From contig NZ_JAAAKZ010000005.1 of NCBI RefSeq assembly GCF_009905605.1, positions 288,845-352,844 on the forward strand: a stretch of 64,000 nucleotides of DNA. Direction: 5' to 3'. A program made the position numbers and the translations under genes. The notes beneath the pieces are model-generated. The model was not told where the DNA came from. It made no database searches and saw only the letters and a list, made by a program, of their open reading frames with translations. How positions within the stretch are numbered: the first letter of the stretch is position 1; every line of letters begins with the position of its first letter. Positions 1-8,955 of the stretch are shown here, one piece after another. This DNA is from Runella sp. CRIBMP. GTDB lineage: Bacteria > Bacteroidota > Bacteroidia > Cytophagales > Spirosomataceae.

Positions 1-2
1 CC

Positions 3-944
3 TGTTTGCAGTCTGTGGCGGCATTGAGTTATCCACCAGAACACCTGCAAATCCTCATCGGCAATGACGCTTCGGAAGATGAGACGGGGGCGTTGGTGCA
101 GGAGTTTATTCGGGACAAACCTCATTTTGAACTTATTAACATTATCCCCGCTCCTGATTCAGGCGGTGCATCGACCCTGAAAGGAAAGACCAATGCGTTG
201 GCTCAATTGGCACAGCGGGCTCAGGGTGAATTTCTATTTTTTACGGATGCCGATATTGAAGTACCAGAGCGGTGGATTGAAAACATGCTTTCGCATTTTA
301 AACCCAACGTAGGCATTGTAACGGGAATTACGGCCATAAAAGGGGGAGGCGTATTTGGACTGATGCAAGCCCTCGAATGGTTGTATTATCTTTCATTTAT
401 GCGTTTATTTTCACTTTTTGGGGTCCCTATTACGGCAATGGGCAACAACATGGCCGTAAGTCGTAAAGCTTTTCAGGCCGTGGGAGGGTACGAAAAAGTA
501 GGTTTTTCAATCACCGAAGACTACGCTCTTTTTCACGCCATCATAACCCAAGGTTTTAAATTCGCCCAACTATTTGACCGCCGCGTCCTGACCCTTTCCC
601 AGCCGATTCCGACCTTTTCTCAACTATTGATTCAACGAAAACGCTGGATGTACGGCGCCATGACCCTGCCTTGGGGGCAACGTATCGGGGTGTATGTCAA
701 TGCATTATTCCTTCCATTTATAGTGCTTCTAGTCATTTTTTTACCCAAAGCCGCCCTTGTTATTTTATTCTTATACGTTCTGTGGGTTTGTACTTGGTTG
801 GTCAGTATTTTAAATTGGCTGCAACAACCTCACCTTTTTATCGGCGTCCCTTTTTTCTGGCTTTACCACCTCTTGATGAACTTTGTGATGCTGATTAATT
901 TTTATGTACGAAAAACCACCGTCTGGAAAGGGCGAGAGTATTGA
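3..944 (+). CDS. Family 2 glycosyltransferase, membrane-bound (5'-truncated)
   Basis: The gene runs in from the left edge, because the frame is open to the first base and the usual GT2 N-terminus is missing. The visible 313 residues show GT2 landmarks in order: GNDASEDET (nucleotide binding), the metal-binding TDAD in FFTDADIE near residue 80, an ITEDYALF catalytic motif near 170 and the (Q/R)XXRW motif as QRKRW near 213. Two or three hydrophobic segments follow from about 230 to the end, as in processive membrane GT2 enzymes. It probably transfers a sugar to a lipid or growing polysaccharide at the inner membrane. The acceptor cannot be read from the sequence. It is followed by an A-rich tandem repeat and then tatD on the same strand. 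Confidence 0.85.
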   Translation, partial: CLQSVAALSYPPEHLQILIGNDASEDETGALVQEFIRDKPHFELINIIPAPDSGGASTLKGKTNALAQLAQRAQGEFLFFTDADIEVPERWIENMLSHFKPNVGIVTGITAIKGGGVFGLMQALEWLYYLSFMRLFSLFGVPITAMGNNMAVSRKAFQAVGGYEKVGFSITEDYALFHAIITQGFKFAQLFDRRVLTLSQPIPTFSQLLIQRKRWMYGAMTLPWGQRIGVYVNALFLPFIVLLVIFLPKAALVILFLYVLWVCTWLVSILNWLQQPHLFIGVPFFWLYHLLMNFVMLINFYVRKTTVWKGREY

Positions 945-951
945 AAAACGG

Positions 952-996
952 GAAAACCGAAAAATAGAAAACCGAAAAATAGAAAACTGAAAACCG
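952..996 (+). repeat. 15-bp tandem repeat, three copies
   Basis: The unit gaaaaccgaaaaata occurs at 952-966 and 967-981, followed by a diverged third copy at 982-996. It lies between the glycosyltransferase stop and tatD. A similar A-rich phrase (ccgaaaaactgaaaaata) occurs near 34866. It is probably slippage-prone spacer DNA. No function is evident. Confidence 0.75.
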
Positions 997-1065
997 TACA
1001 AGCCAACTGCAAAAACTGAAAAGTGTTTGTATTCAAAGCGCTTCATCTTTCTCCATTCACGAATC

Positions 1066-1851
1066 ATGATAGAAACCCACGCTCATATTTACGACGAAGT
1101 ATTTAATGAAGACCGCACCCAAATGCTGGACCGCGCTTTTATGGCGGGAATTACCCAAATCTGGATGCCCAATTGTGACCACACCACCATCGACGGCATG
1201 ATGGCGTTGGCGGAGCACTACCCAAATATCTGTTTGCCCATGATGGGTTTGCATCCTACGTATGTCAAAGAAGATTTCCAAAAAGAACTGTACATCGTAG
1301 AAGATTGGCTCAATAAAGCAGCCCAATCGCCTCTAACTCCCGCGCCGAAATTTGTAGCAATTGGCGAGATTGGTATGGACTTGTACTGGGATAAAACCTT
1401 TGTTGAGCAGCAAAAAGAAGCGTTTTTGGTTCAATGCCATCTGGCTCTCAAACACAATCTTTGGATTGACATTCACAGTCGCAGTGCTTTTTGGGAAGTC
1501 GTTGAGCTGATTGAGCAAGTAGGAAATCCCCTGCTAAAAGGGATTTTTCACTGTTTTACTGGAACGCTCGAAGAAGCCCAAAAAGCGATTGAATTGGGCT
1601 TCAAACTAGGAATTGGGGGCGTGGCTACCTTCAAAAACGGTGGGTTAGACAAGGTTTTGCCTTACGTAGACGTAGAACATATTGTGCTCGAAACCGATTG
1701 CCCTTATTTGGCGCCCGTACCGTATCGCGGTAAGCGCAACGAAGTCGCGTATATTCCGATTATTGCGCAGAAAGTCGCTGACTTAATGCAAATTACGGTC
1801 GAAGACTTCGCCCGAATAACAACCCAGAATGCAACCCAAATGGTTTATTAA
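1066..1851 (+). CDS. tatD: TatD family metal-dependent hydrolase/deoxyribonuclease
   Basis: This 261-residue TIM-barrel metallohydrolase belongs to the TatD 3'-5' DNase family. The metal ligands are recognisable: HAH at residues 5-7, the EIGMD glutamate near 105, histidines in DIHSR and FHCFTG, and the aspartate of ETDCPYLAP. That last segment is followed by the family's basic YRGKRNE signature. The frame stays open upstream to a TTG at 1027, but the ATG at 1066 places MIETHAHIYD exactly at the family N-terminus, so I use it. The asparaginase gene follows 49 bp downstream on the same strand, so the two may be cotranscribed. Family members act in DNA repair or turnover, and the physiological substrate here is not shown. 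Confidence 0.9.
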   Translation: MIETHAHIYDEVFNEDRTQMLDRAFMAGITQIWMPNCDHTTIDGMMALAEHYPNICLPMMGLHPTYVKEDFQKELYIVEDWLNKAAQSPLTPAPKFVAIGEIGMDLYWDKTFVEQQKEAFLVQCHLALKHNLWIDIHSRSAFWEVVELIEQVGNPLLKGIFHCFTGTLEEAQKAIELGFKLGIGGVATFKNGGLDKVLPYVDVEHIVLETDCPYLAPVPYRGKRNEVAYIPIIAQKVADLMQITVEDFARITTQNATQMVY

Positions 1852-1900
1852 ACATACCGCCGTTTAAAACGATTTCTTTATCATCAACACTTCTCAACCC

Positions 1901-2971
1901 ATGCCAGCGTATAAATCAGTCACCATCAATCCCGTTTTACCCAACCGTCCGCGTGCTTCCGTGTTGGTGATATACACGGGTGGAACCCTCGGAATGGTCT
2001 TTGAAAAAGGCCAGCTCGTTCCTTTTGATTTCGAACAAATCCTGGACAAACTCCCCGAAATCAAGCGGTTAGACTTCGAGATTACGTTCACGAGTTTAGA
2101 AGAAATCATGGACTCGTCCAACATGCGCCCCGATGTGTGGATGGACTTGGCGCGGTTGATTCAGCGTCATTATCATTCTTACGACAGTTTTGTGATTCTA
2201 CACGGCACTGATACGATGGCTTATACCGCTTCGGCGTTGAGTTTCATGCTCCAAAACCTCAGCAAGCCCGTTATCCTGACGGGCGCGCAGCTGCCCATCG
2301 GGATTGCCCGAACCGACGCCCGCGAAAACATCATTACCGCCCTAGAAATCGCGGCGGCCCAGTGGGAAGGCCGCCCCTTGGTGCCCGAAGTATGCATTTA
2401 TTTTCAGAATTATCTACTGCGGGGCAACCGCGCCAAGAAAAAAGAGACCTCACAATTCAATGCTTTTCGCTCCGAAAATTACCCCGCCTTGGCCGAAGTC
2501 GGCGTGACGATTGAGTACAATTACCCTTACATCGCGCCATATCGTCCAGAACGCCCTTTTCAGACCCAACTGCCGTTGAATGAAAACGTAACCATTCTAA
2601 AGTTGTTTCCGGGCATCACCCAAAATGTACTCCGTTCTATCCTCAATATCAGTGGATTGCGCGGTGTTGTATTGGAGACTTTCGGTGCTGGCAATGCCCC
2701 TACCCTACCTTGGTTTTTGTACGAACTGAAAGAAGCCACGGAGCGCGGCGTAGTCATCATGAATGTATCGCAGTGCGACGGCGGGCGCGTGATGCAAGGA
2801 CGCTACCAAACCAGTACGTGGTTCCAAAAAATCGGCGTAGTGGGCGGCGGCGACATCACTACCGAAGCCGCCATTACCAAGATGATGAGCATTTTGGCGC
2901 GAGAAAGCGATGTGGAGCGCATCCGCGAAGAATTGGCAAAACCTTTGGCGGGTGAAATGAGCTTGTTGTGA
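1901..2971 (+). CDS. ansA: Type I L-asparaginase
   Basis: This 356-residue protein hydrolyses L-asparagine to aspartate and ammonia. The two catalytic-threonine motifs are present: YTGGTLG near residue 25 and HGTDTMAYTAS near 100. There is no signal peptide, which fits the cytoplasmic low-affinity type I enzyme rather than the periplasmic type II. Length matches bacterial AnsA. It follows tatD by 49 bp on the same strand. The next gene starts 91 bp later and begins with its own signal peptide, so the likely transcription unit is tatD-ansA. Confidence 0.92.
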   Translation: MPAYKSVTINPVLPNRPRASVLVIYTGGTLGMVFEKGQLVPFDFEQILDKLPEIKRLDFEITFTSLEEIMDSSNMRPDVWMDLARLIQRHYHSYDSFVILHGTDTMAYTASALSFMLQNLSKPVILTGAQLPIGIARTDARENIITALEIAAAQWEGRPLVPEVCIYFQNYLLRGNRAKKKETSQFNAFRSENYPALAEVGVTIEYNYPYIAPYRPERPFQTQLPLNENVTILKLFPGITQNVLRSILNISGLRGVVLETFGAGNAPTLPWFLYELKEATERGVVIMNVSQCDGGRVMQGRYQTSTWFQKIGVVGGGDITTEAAITKMMSILARESDVERIREELAKPLAGEMSLL

Positions 2972-3062
2972 TTGAGTATCGTGCTGTGTAAAAATTTTCT
3001 TTGCAAAACTAAATGGTCAATTTTTAGTTATGTGAGTTGAATCAGCCATTCACAGCAAGACT

Positions 3063-3497
3063 ATGAAAACAATACTTTTTGCCGCATTATCCCTATTTTT
3101 AATCAGCAACATCACTTTTTCTCAAAATGCCGATGCGATTTTGGGCGATTGGTTTAACGCCGAAAAAGACGGTAAAATCCGAATTTACAAATCAGGAAAT
3201 CTTTATTTCGGAAAACTGATTTGGGGAAAAGAACTCTACGAAGCCGACGGCAAAACATCCCGAAAAGATGCCAACAACGCCAACGCTTTATTGAAAGGGC
3301 GCCCCTTGTTAAATCTGCTCATTTTGGAACAATTTGAATTCCATCAAGACCAATGGCGAAACGGAAAAGTATACGACCCCAAAAGCGGCAAAACCTACGA
3401 CGGTTTTCTGAAACTAAAAGACGGAAAGTTAGAAATCAGGGGATACGTAGGCATTGCTGCATTTGGCAAAACTACGGTTTGGACCAAAGCCCAATAA
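3063..3497 (+). CDS. Secreted DUF2147 family protein
   Basis: This 144-residue protein has a cleavable signal peptide (hydrophobic residues 4-18, cleavage likely after TFS). The mature domain has the DUF2147 pattern: ILGDWFNAEKDGKIRIYK at the start, a GK(L/I)W turn, a DP.SGKTYDG segment near residue 115 and a closing LKDGKLEIRGYVG strand. The family is a small periplasmic beta-barrel-like fold of unknown function, common in Bacteroidota and Proteobacteria. The gene is alone. It converges on the LytTR regulator, with only 15 bp between the two stop codons. Confidence 0.85.
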   Translation: MKTILFAALSLFLISNITFSQNADAILGDWFNAEKDGKIRIYKSGNLYFGKLIWGKELYEADGKTSRKDANNANALLKGRPLLNLLILEQFEFHQDQWRNGKVYDPKSGKTYDGFLKLKDGKLEIRGYVGIAAFGKTTVWTKAQ

Positions 3498-3512
3498 TGC
3501 TTCCCTCCATTT

Positions 3513-4322
3513 TTATTTGCCCATCCAGCGCTTAAAATCCGTGGCCCGCTCTCTACTTACCAGCACTTCATCGTCGGTGTTTGGTTTGAGAATTAGCTTC
3601 AGTTTATTGTTAAAATAGGGATGAACCTGCTGCACCGTATTGATGTGAACGATGTATTGGCGATTGGCCCGAAAAAAATGGGCGGGGTCAAGCATCGCCT
3701 CTAGCTCATCTAAGGGGTAATCCAGTGAAAACTTTTGATTATGAACGGTCTTAAACAAACTAACGCCTTCTTCGGAGTAAAAATAGGCAATTTCGCTCAC
3801 CTCAACGGGCACCCATTGTTGCAGGTGTTTCACCAAAAAACGCCGCCGATAATCCGCTGGCTGAATATGTTGACGGAGTTGCTGCACTAACGCATCAATG
3901 TCGACCCCACTGCTGGCTTCGTTTTTTCCAGCCACGGGGCCGATTTGATTATAGTGCGTCCGTTTGTACTTATCCAAGCTCGCTTCCAGCTCATGCCGCT
4001 TAATGGGTTTGAGCAAATAATCAATGCTGTTGACTTTGAAAGCCCGCAAAGCGTATTCATCGTACGAAGTCGTAAAAATGACAGGAGCACTCACGGTGGT
4101 TTGTTCAAATATCTCAAAGCTCTGCCCGTCGGCCAGCTCAATATCCATCAAAATCAAATCAGGCCTCACCGCTGATTCGTTTGAATGGGCATTCAGCCAA
4201 GCCACTGACGCCCTCACACTGGCGCAGGTTCCTACGATTTGGATGCTTTCATCCAAATCCAACAACAATTTTGACAATTTTCGAACCGCCAGTTCCTCGT
4301 CTTCAATAATTAAAATTTTCAT
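3513..4322 (-). CDS. LytTR-family response regulator
   Basis: An N-terminal receiver domain (residues 1-120, start MKILIIEDEE, phospho-acceptor Asp in LILMDIELADG, conserved Lys in YLLKPIK) is joined to a C-terminal LytTR DNA-binding domain (about 165-269, with FYSEEGVSLF and FFRANRQYIVHI). It is the AlgR/AgrA/LytR-type output of a two-component system. The frame opens at 4331, but the internal ATG at 4322 gives the canonical receiver start and is preferred. The partner kinase lies just upstream on the same strand across a 92-bp gap, so the pair forms one signalling unit. Its targets are unknown. Confidence 0.92.
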   Translation of the reverse strand: MKILIIEDEELAVRKLSKLLLDLDESIQIVGTCASVRASVAWLNAHSNESAVRPDLILMDIELADGQSFEIFEQTTVSAPVIFTTSYDEYALRAFKVNSIDYLLKPIKRHELEASLDKYKRTHYNQIGPVAGKNEASSGVDIDALVQQLRQHIQPADYRRRFLVKHLQQWVPVEVSEIAYFYSEEGVSLFKTVHNQKFSLDYPLDELEAMLDPAHFFRANRQYIVHINTVQQVHPYFNNKLKLILKPNTDDEVLVSRERATDFKRWMGK

Positions 4323-4414
4323 AGTGAGCAAAGATTAATGGGTTAAAAATCGGCCATAAACGCCTATTTTTCAAGAATTGAGTTTTTAAAACGGTACAAA
4401 AGGGCTTTGAGTCG

Positions 4415-5572
4415 TCAATTATATCTTATCAAAGGTAACATAACCGAGAACTGACTTTCATTTTCAAGAATGGTGGGAACAGTCTGTCCCAACATTTTAT
4501 ATTTGGTCAGGATATTATTGAGCCCTAGGCCGTTTGAATGTATTTTGGTGTTTTTTCGCTGTAAGTTATTGGTAATCACCAATTGATTGTCGGAGTTCGT
4601 AAAAACCGAAATAGAGAGCGGCTGTTCGGGCAAAATAATGTTGTGCTTAACGGCATTTTCCACCAACAATTGCAACGTCAGAGGAGGTAGCAAAAATGCT
4701 TCGTGAACTGAATCGACATGAATAGTTATCTTTAACCCTGCTCCGTAGCGCGTTTTGAGCAAATGTGTATACGAATGAATAAAATCCAGTTCAGCCCCCA
4801 AAGTGGTGAGATTCTGCTCATTGCTCCGCAGCAAATAACGATACACCGTGCTCAATTCTTCCAGAAAAAGGGAGGCTTGCGGTGGGTCTTCCTCAATGAG
4901 GGTGCCGAGAGCGTTCAGGCTATTGAACAAAAAGTGCGGATTCACCTGCTGCTTTAACGCTTCCAATTGGCTTTGAAGATTGGTTTTCTCCAGTGCTTCT
5001 TTTTCACGCTCTGATTGCCGAAGTCGGTTTTTTATTTCTCGGGATTCGACAGCAAAGAAAAGCGCCTCATACACCGGCAAAAAAAGTAGAAACATAATGG
5101 CTGCCTTTACAAAATCGACTCCATAAAACCACAGTGAAAGCCGATGATTGTTGATTGTAAATGTGGCATAGTGTTGGACCGTAGAATCATCCAGCGTTTG
5201 ATAAATAAGCCAGTGCCTTGCAATACCCGTCAGCCAAAGCACCAGCGTAGTCCCGAGCATCCCCGTCAAAAACGTTAAAACAAGCCGTTTTATAATCTGG
5301 CTACCCAGAGGATACCGTTCTCTAAACTTAAAAATAACAAAACGATTGAGGTGCCAAGTAGCCACAATAGAAGTCATTGTAAGCATCAACCGCCCGGCAA
5401 TCGTCCAACTGAATGGCATTTGGAGGTAATTATTGACAGATACGCTCATCAGCATCAACAATGTGATGCCAATGATACGTAGCCATCTGTCATTCAATCG
5501 GGTCAATCTTGTAGTTGTTTTGATTGAAAATACCTTCTTTTTGCCTTTCCTGCCAGCGGCAAACGACTCCAA
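4415..5572 (-). CDS. LytS-like sensor histidine kinase
   Basis: A membrane N-terminus with about four hydrophobic segments (roughly residues 33-190) is followed by a coiled-coil stretch and the His_kinase domain. The phospho-acceptor motif is QVNPHFLFNSLNALGTL near 213-229. The ATPase domain follows, with VENAVKHNI and a short G-box GLGLNNI near 350. It partners the LytTR regulator downstream. No periplasmic sensing domain is evident, so the membrane region itself probably senses. The start is uncertain: upstream of the first membrane segment there is no ATG, only TTG codons (5572 is the most upstream). The lipoprotein gene ends 24 bp upstream on the same strand, so the three genes may be cotranscribed. 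Confidence 0.9.
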   Translation of the reverse strand: MESFAAGRKGKKKVFSIKTTTRLTRLNDRWLRIIGITLLMLMSVSVNNYLQMPFSWTIAGRLMLTMTSIVATWHLNRFVIFKFRERYPLGSQIIKRLVLTFLTGMLGTTLVLWLTGIARHWLIYQTLDDSTVQHYATFTINNHRLSLWFYGVDFVKAAIMFLLFLPVYEALFFAVESREIKNRLRQSEREKEALEKTNLQSQLEALKQQVNPHFLFNSLNALGTLIEEDPPQASLFLEELSTVYRYLLRSNEQNLTTLGAELDFIHSYTHLLKTRYGAGLKITIHVDSVHEAFLLPPLTLQLLVENAVKHNIILPEQPLSISVFTNSDNQLVITNNLQRKNTKIHSNGLGLNNILTKYKMLGQTVPTILENESQFSVMLPLIRYN

Positions 5573-5596
5573 ATTTTCAGATTTCGAGGAGCGCGT

Positions 5597-6088
5597 TTAT
5601 AGCGCTTTCCAAGTCATGATGGCTTTAATCACAAAACCATCTTCTTCAACTTCTACCTGCGCTTTTAGGGTTTTAGCGGAAGCCTCAATGACTTTCAACT
5701 CCGAAATATCGGTATTGTCGTCGCCATCCACAATACGTAACATTTTAGTCTGCTCATCATACGTCCAGCTACCTGTATTTCCCTGCCCAGGGCTGTCATC
5801 ATCGCAACGCTTGGCGCCGTTATCGCCCGACAATCTGCCGCCCTTTTCAAAAATCATGACGTTGTCTTTTTCGCAGTCTGGCAAAAAAACCATCAGATCG
5901 GGATCCACTTTTCCATCCCCGTCAAAGTCGACCGCGGGATCCATGATAAAGGAGGAAAGTACCATTCGTTTACCCACAAAAGGGAGGCCATTTGCTGGCT
6001 CACTTTCGATTTCATTTTTTTTGCACCCTGCAAGGGTCATCAACAGAAAGGCCATTGCGGCCACAATAAAAGAGTTAATTCGTTTCAT
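5597..6088 (-). CDS. Lipocalin-like lipoprotein
   Basis: This 163-residue secreted lipoprotein has signal residues 1-21 and lipobox LAGC, with lipidated Cys at 22 followed by KKNE. The mature part resembles the small lipocalin-like beta-barrel lipoproteins of Bacteroidota: a VGKRMVLSSFIMDPA opening and a GSWTYDEQTKMLRI strand. It carries a calcium-loop-like DFDGDGKVD (aspartates spaced as in EF-hand or dockerin loops), consistent with Ca2+ binding, though that is only inference. It sits directly upstream of the LytS-like kinase (24 bp), so it may share its transcript and could be an envelope partner of the sensor. Confidence 0.75.
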   Translation of the reverse strand: MKRINSFIVAAMAFLLMTLAGCKKNEIESEPANGLPFVGKRMVLSSFIMDPAVDFDGDGKVDPDLMVFLPDCEKDNVMIFEKGGRLSGDNGAKRCDDDSPGQGNTGSWTYDEQTKMLRIVDGDDNTDISELKVIEASAKTLKAQVEVEEDGFVIKAIMTWKAL

Positions 6089-6170
6089 GGCTTACTTTTT
6101 TGTTTTTTAAAGTGGTTGTATGAATGTGCCGTGAGAGAAATAACTTAATGCGATAAACGACGCAAAAAAA

Positions 6171-6216
6171 TACTGCCCTTCGACAACGCAAAGATGGCGC
6201 TTGTCGAAGGGCAGTA
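6171..6216 (-). terminator. Intrinsic terminator of the GH3-family gene
   Basis: A perfect 16-bp inverted repeat (arms 6171-6186 and 6201-6216, 14-nt loop) is followed on the minus strand by seven T residues. It lies downstream of the GH3-family stop and ahead of the lipoprotein start, so it insulates that gene from the lytS/lytTR cluster. Confidence 0.85.
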
Positions 6217-6286
6217 GCAACTGGCAGCTCGCTGAAGTGTAATTTCCTGCCTATGAATCGGAATAAAGCAGGCTTAGAAAGGGGGT

Positions 6287-7864
6287 TTATTTTAGATTAA
6301 CGGTCTCAACTTGTAGTCCTTGTTCCAATAAATACGCTTCCCATTCATCAATGAGGTTCTTTTTCAGAACACGTGGAAACTTATTTTGTCCGCCCATTTT
6401 ACCCCTTTTGGCCATCCAGCCCAAAAAAGTAGCCGAAGGCAAAACCGTCACAAAGACATCTTTTAAGGCATGACGCCGCTCCACGACGTAGTCATCATTG
6501 AGCACTTTGAGGTGGCCATCAATCTTATCGCGCAGGGCATCGGCGTCTACTTCGTCGTCGGTGCCGATATACCATTGGTGCGCAAAAAGCGAATCGTGGC
6601 GAATACCCGCCACCGTAAATTCTTTCACAGTTATTCCCAACTCTTCGGCGCTGAGCTCCACGGCCTTGTTCATGTTTTCGACGGAAAGGTGCTCTCCGCA
6701 AAGACTCAAATAATGCTTTGTGCGTCCCGTAATCGTGATTTCAGCGCGTTGTTTATTGGCAAACTTAATCGTATCACCAATCAAGTAGCGCCATGCTCCT
6801 GAGCAGGTGGAAATCAGCAGCGCGTAGTCTACGCCTTCTTCCACTTCATCAATCATCAGGGTTTGTGGATTGGGAACGAGCTCTCCGTCTTCGGTAAAAT
6901 TTTTCTCGTTGAAAGGCACAAATTCGTAGAAAATACCATTGTCGAGCACCAAACGCATCCCATCGGCGTGCGGACGATTTTGGAAAGCAATGAATCCTTC
7001 CGACGCCAAATACGTATCAATGTAAATAAGCGGACGACCGAGGAGTTTTTCAAAACCAGCACGGTAAGGTTCGAAAGAAACCCCACCGTGGCCAAAAACG
7101 CTGAGGTTGGGCCAAATTTCGTGGATATTTTTCAGCTTGTAGCGCTCAATGATTTTCTCCATGATGATTTGGAGCCAAGCCGGCACCCCCGCCATAAAAC
7201 CAATGTCCCAGTTGGGAGCTTCTTCCACGATTTTTTCTAGCTTCCGGCTCCAGTCACGCTCGCGGGCAATCTCAGGCCCTGGTTTATAATAGCGCTCAAA
7301 CCAAAAAGGAATATTGGCCGCATTGATACCACTCACATCTCCCTGAAAACGCCCTTCATCAATAGAGCTCAGGTCGGTGCTGCCGCCAATCATCAAGAAG
7401 CCTTTTTCGTATAGGTCACTCGGTAGTTCTTCATATCGCCCCAATGACAGGATTTGACGAATACTCGTGCGCTGAAACGATTTGGTCATGGCTTTGGTAA
7501 CGGGAATATACTTCGACGCCGCCTCCGACGTGCCAGAACTCAACGCAAAGTATTTGACCCGCCCAGGCCAGCATACATTTTTTTCTCCTGCGTGCGCTTT
7601 ATGCCACCATTCACGGAAAATTTTTTCGTAATTATGAACGGGAACGAACTGTTTGTATTTTTCGTAAAACGTATTGCCTTCGTCAAAAACGGCGGTATTA
7701 AGTATTTCTTCAAAATTATACTTTTCACCGAACTGCGTGTAACGCGCCTTCGCAAGAAGCTTACTCAACGTTTTTCGCTGCACCTTTGCGTGATTGTTTT
7801 TCTCACGCTGAATGCTTACGGTCAGCTTTAGTCCTCCTTTTAACAAGTTTCCTAAAAGTGCCAT
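6287..7864 (-). CDS. GH3 auxin-responsive promoter family acyl-adenylate enzyme
   Basis: This 525-residue protein belongs to the GH3 family of the ANL adenylating superfamily. In plants these enzymes join amino acids to hormone carboxylates; the bacterial substrates are largely unknown. The ATP-binding signature is YFALSSGTSEAASKYIPVT near residues 105-122. An adenine-binding segment IDTYLASEGFIAFQ lies near 280 and the hinge region GRTKHYLSLCGEHLSVENM near 375. A C-terminal lid domain follows. There is no signal peptide or membrane segment, so it is cytosolic. It stands alone, with its own terminator downstream. Confidence 0.9.
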   Translation of the reverse strand: MALLGNLLKGGLKLTVSIQREKNNHAKVQRKTLSKLLAKARYTQFGEKYNFEEILNTAVFDEGNTFYEKYKQFVPVHNYEKIFREWWHKAHAGEKNVCWPGRVKYFALSSGTSEAASKYIPVTKAMTKSFQRTSIRQILSLGRYEELPSDLYEKGFLMIGGSTDLSSIDEGRFQGDVSGINAANIPFWFERYYKPGPEIARERDWSRKLEKIVEEAPNWDIGFMAGVPAWLQIIMEKIIERYKLKNIHEIWPNLSVFGHGGVSFEPYRAGFEKLLGRPLIYIDTYLASEGFIAFQNRPHADGMRLVLDNGIFYEFVPFNEKNFTEDGELVPNPQTLMIDEVEEGVDYALLISTCSGAWRYLIGDTIKFANKQRAEITITGRTKHYLSLCGEHLSVENMNKAVELSAEELGITVKEFTVAGIRHDSLFAHQWYIGTDDEVDADALRDKIDGHLKVLNDDYVVERRHALKDVFVTVLPSATFLGWMAKRGKMGGQNKFPRVLKKNLIDEWEAYLLEQGLQVETVNLK

Positions 7865-7975
7865 GCTAGCAGGGGTTTTTAAATGATTGTTGATTTTTCA
7901 TAAGCTGAAAGGGCTATTTTCAAGAGAGTTTTTAAGATACCACGGTAAAGGTTCAATTACCTTTCTGCCTTATTA

Positions 7976-8767
7976 CTAACTTTCAATTTCTTCCAACTGC
8001 CACTGTTTCATTAACTCAACCGTTTGATAGGCAGTCATATCATACTGGCAAGGTACTACTGCGGCATAATTATTGGCCAATGCCCACTCATCGGTATCTT
8101 CCATGCCTTCATCATAATTGACAAACTTGCCCGCCATCCAAAAATAGCTACGTCCGTGCGGGTCTTTTCTTTTCTCAAACTCTTCTTCCCATTTTCCGTT
8201 GGTTTGTCGGCAAATGCGCGTTCCTTTCAGTGGCTCACCAGACTTTTTCGGAAAATTCACATTAAGGGCCACTCCTTTGGGTAAACCATTCTCCAAAACA
8301 GCCTTTGCAATCTGCATAATATAGGGCTTGACGTGCGAAAAATCAGCATTGGGGGCAAAATCGCACAACGAGAATCCGATGGCTGGAATCCCTTCAATAG
8401 CTGCTTCGATGGCCGCAGACATGGTACCAGAATACAAAATACTGATAGAACTGTTGGACCCGTGGTTGATACCACTCACTACCAGGTCGGGAGTACGGTC
8501 TTTTAACACATAATGCTTGCCCAATTTCACACAATCGGCTGGTGTACCACTACATTCGTAGGCCCTTACATCCTTAAAAATCTCCGTTGCATGAAGCCGC
8601 AATGGCTCCCCAATCGTAATCGCATGACCCATCCCCGATTGAGGACTGTCCGGGGCCACCACCACCACGTCGCCCAACTCTTGCATTAACTCTACTAACG
8701 TCCTGATTCCTAACGATGTAATACCATCGTCATTACTAACTAATATTAGCGGTTTTGGAGGATACAT
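7976..8767 (-). CDS. surE: 5'/3'-nucleotidase SurE
   Basis: SurE is a metal-dependent nucleoside monophosphatase. The 263-residue sequence has all the family marks: ILVSNDDG at residues 8-15 (Asp-Asp metal ligands), PDSPQSGMGHAIT, GTPADCVKLG and SGINHGSNSS (further metal and phosphate contacts), and ALNVNFP. The start at 8767 places MYPPKPLILVSNDDG at the normal N-terminus. The gene lies on the minus strand between the GH95-like gene (188 bp upstream) and the GH3-family gene (111 bp downstream), with no evident operon partner. Confidence 0.95.
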   Translation of the reverse strand: MYPPKPLILVSNDDGITSLGIRTLVELMQELGDVVVVAPDSPQSGMGHAITIGEPLRLHATEIFKDVRAYECSGTPADCVKLGKHYVLKDRTPDLVVSGINHGSNSSISILYSGTMSAAIEAAIEGIPAIGFSLCDFAPNADFSHVKPYIMQIAKAVLENGLPKGVALNVNFPKKSGEPLKGTRICRQTNGKWEEEFEKRKDPHGRSYFWMAGKFVNYDEGMEDTDEWALANNYAAVVPCQYDMTAYQTVELMKQWQLEEIES

Positions 8768-8955
8768 AATGGGTTATTTCTCATTTTAGGCGGGCAAAGT
8801 TACGGACAAATCATCAGATTTTCACTTTTGATTTTTACCGTTGCATTACCGCAGTCATTCTATCGGGAAAGCACTAAAATAAACGAGATTCAGCGGCAAT
8901 TATTCTACTGAATGACTGGCCTTTATGCGTTTATTGGCTAGAATTGCCTTTTTGG

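Noticed and set aside
952..996. A-rich repeat as a possible CRISPR or att site
   Set aside because: Units are contiguous and 15 bp long, and there is no integrase or tRNA nearby.
5433..6110. Plus-strand open frame of 225 codons
   Set aside because: It spans the start of the histidine kinase and the lipoprotein on the other strand, is rich in Ser/Pro, and shows no domain.
8780..8930. Inverted repeat cagtcattc/gaatgactg downstream of the GH95-like gene
   Set aside because: Only 9 bp in each arm with a long spacer; not convincing as a terminator or operator.
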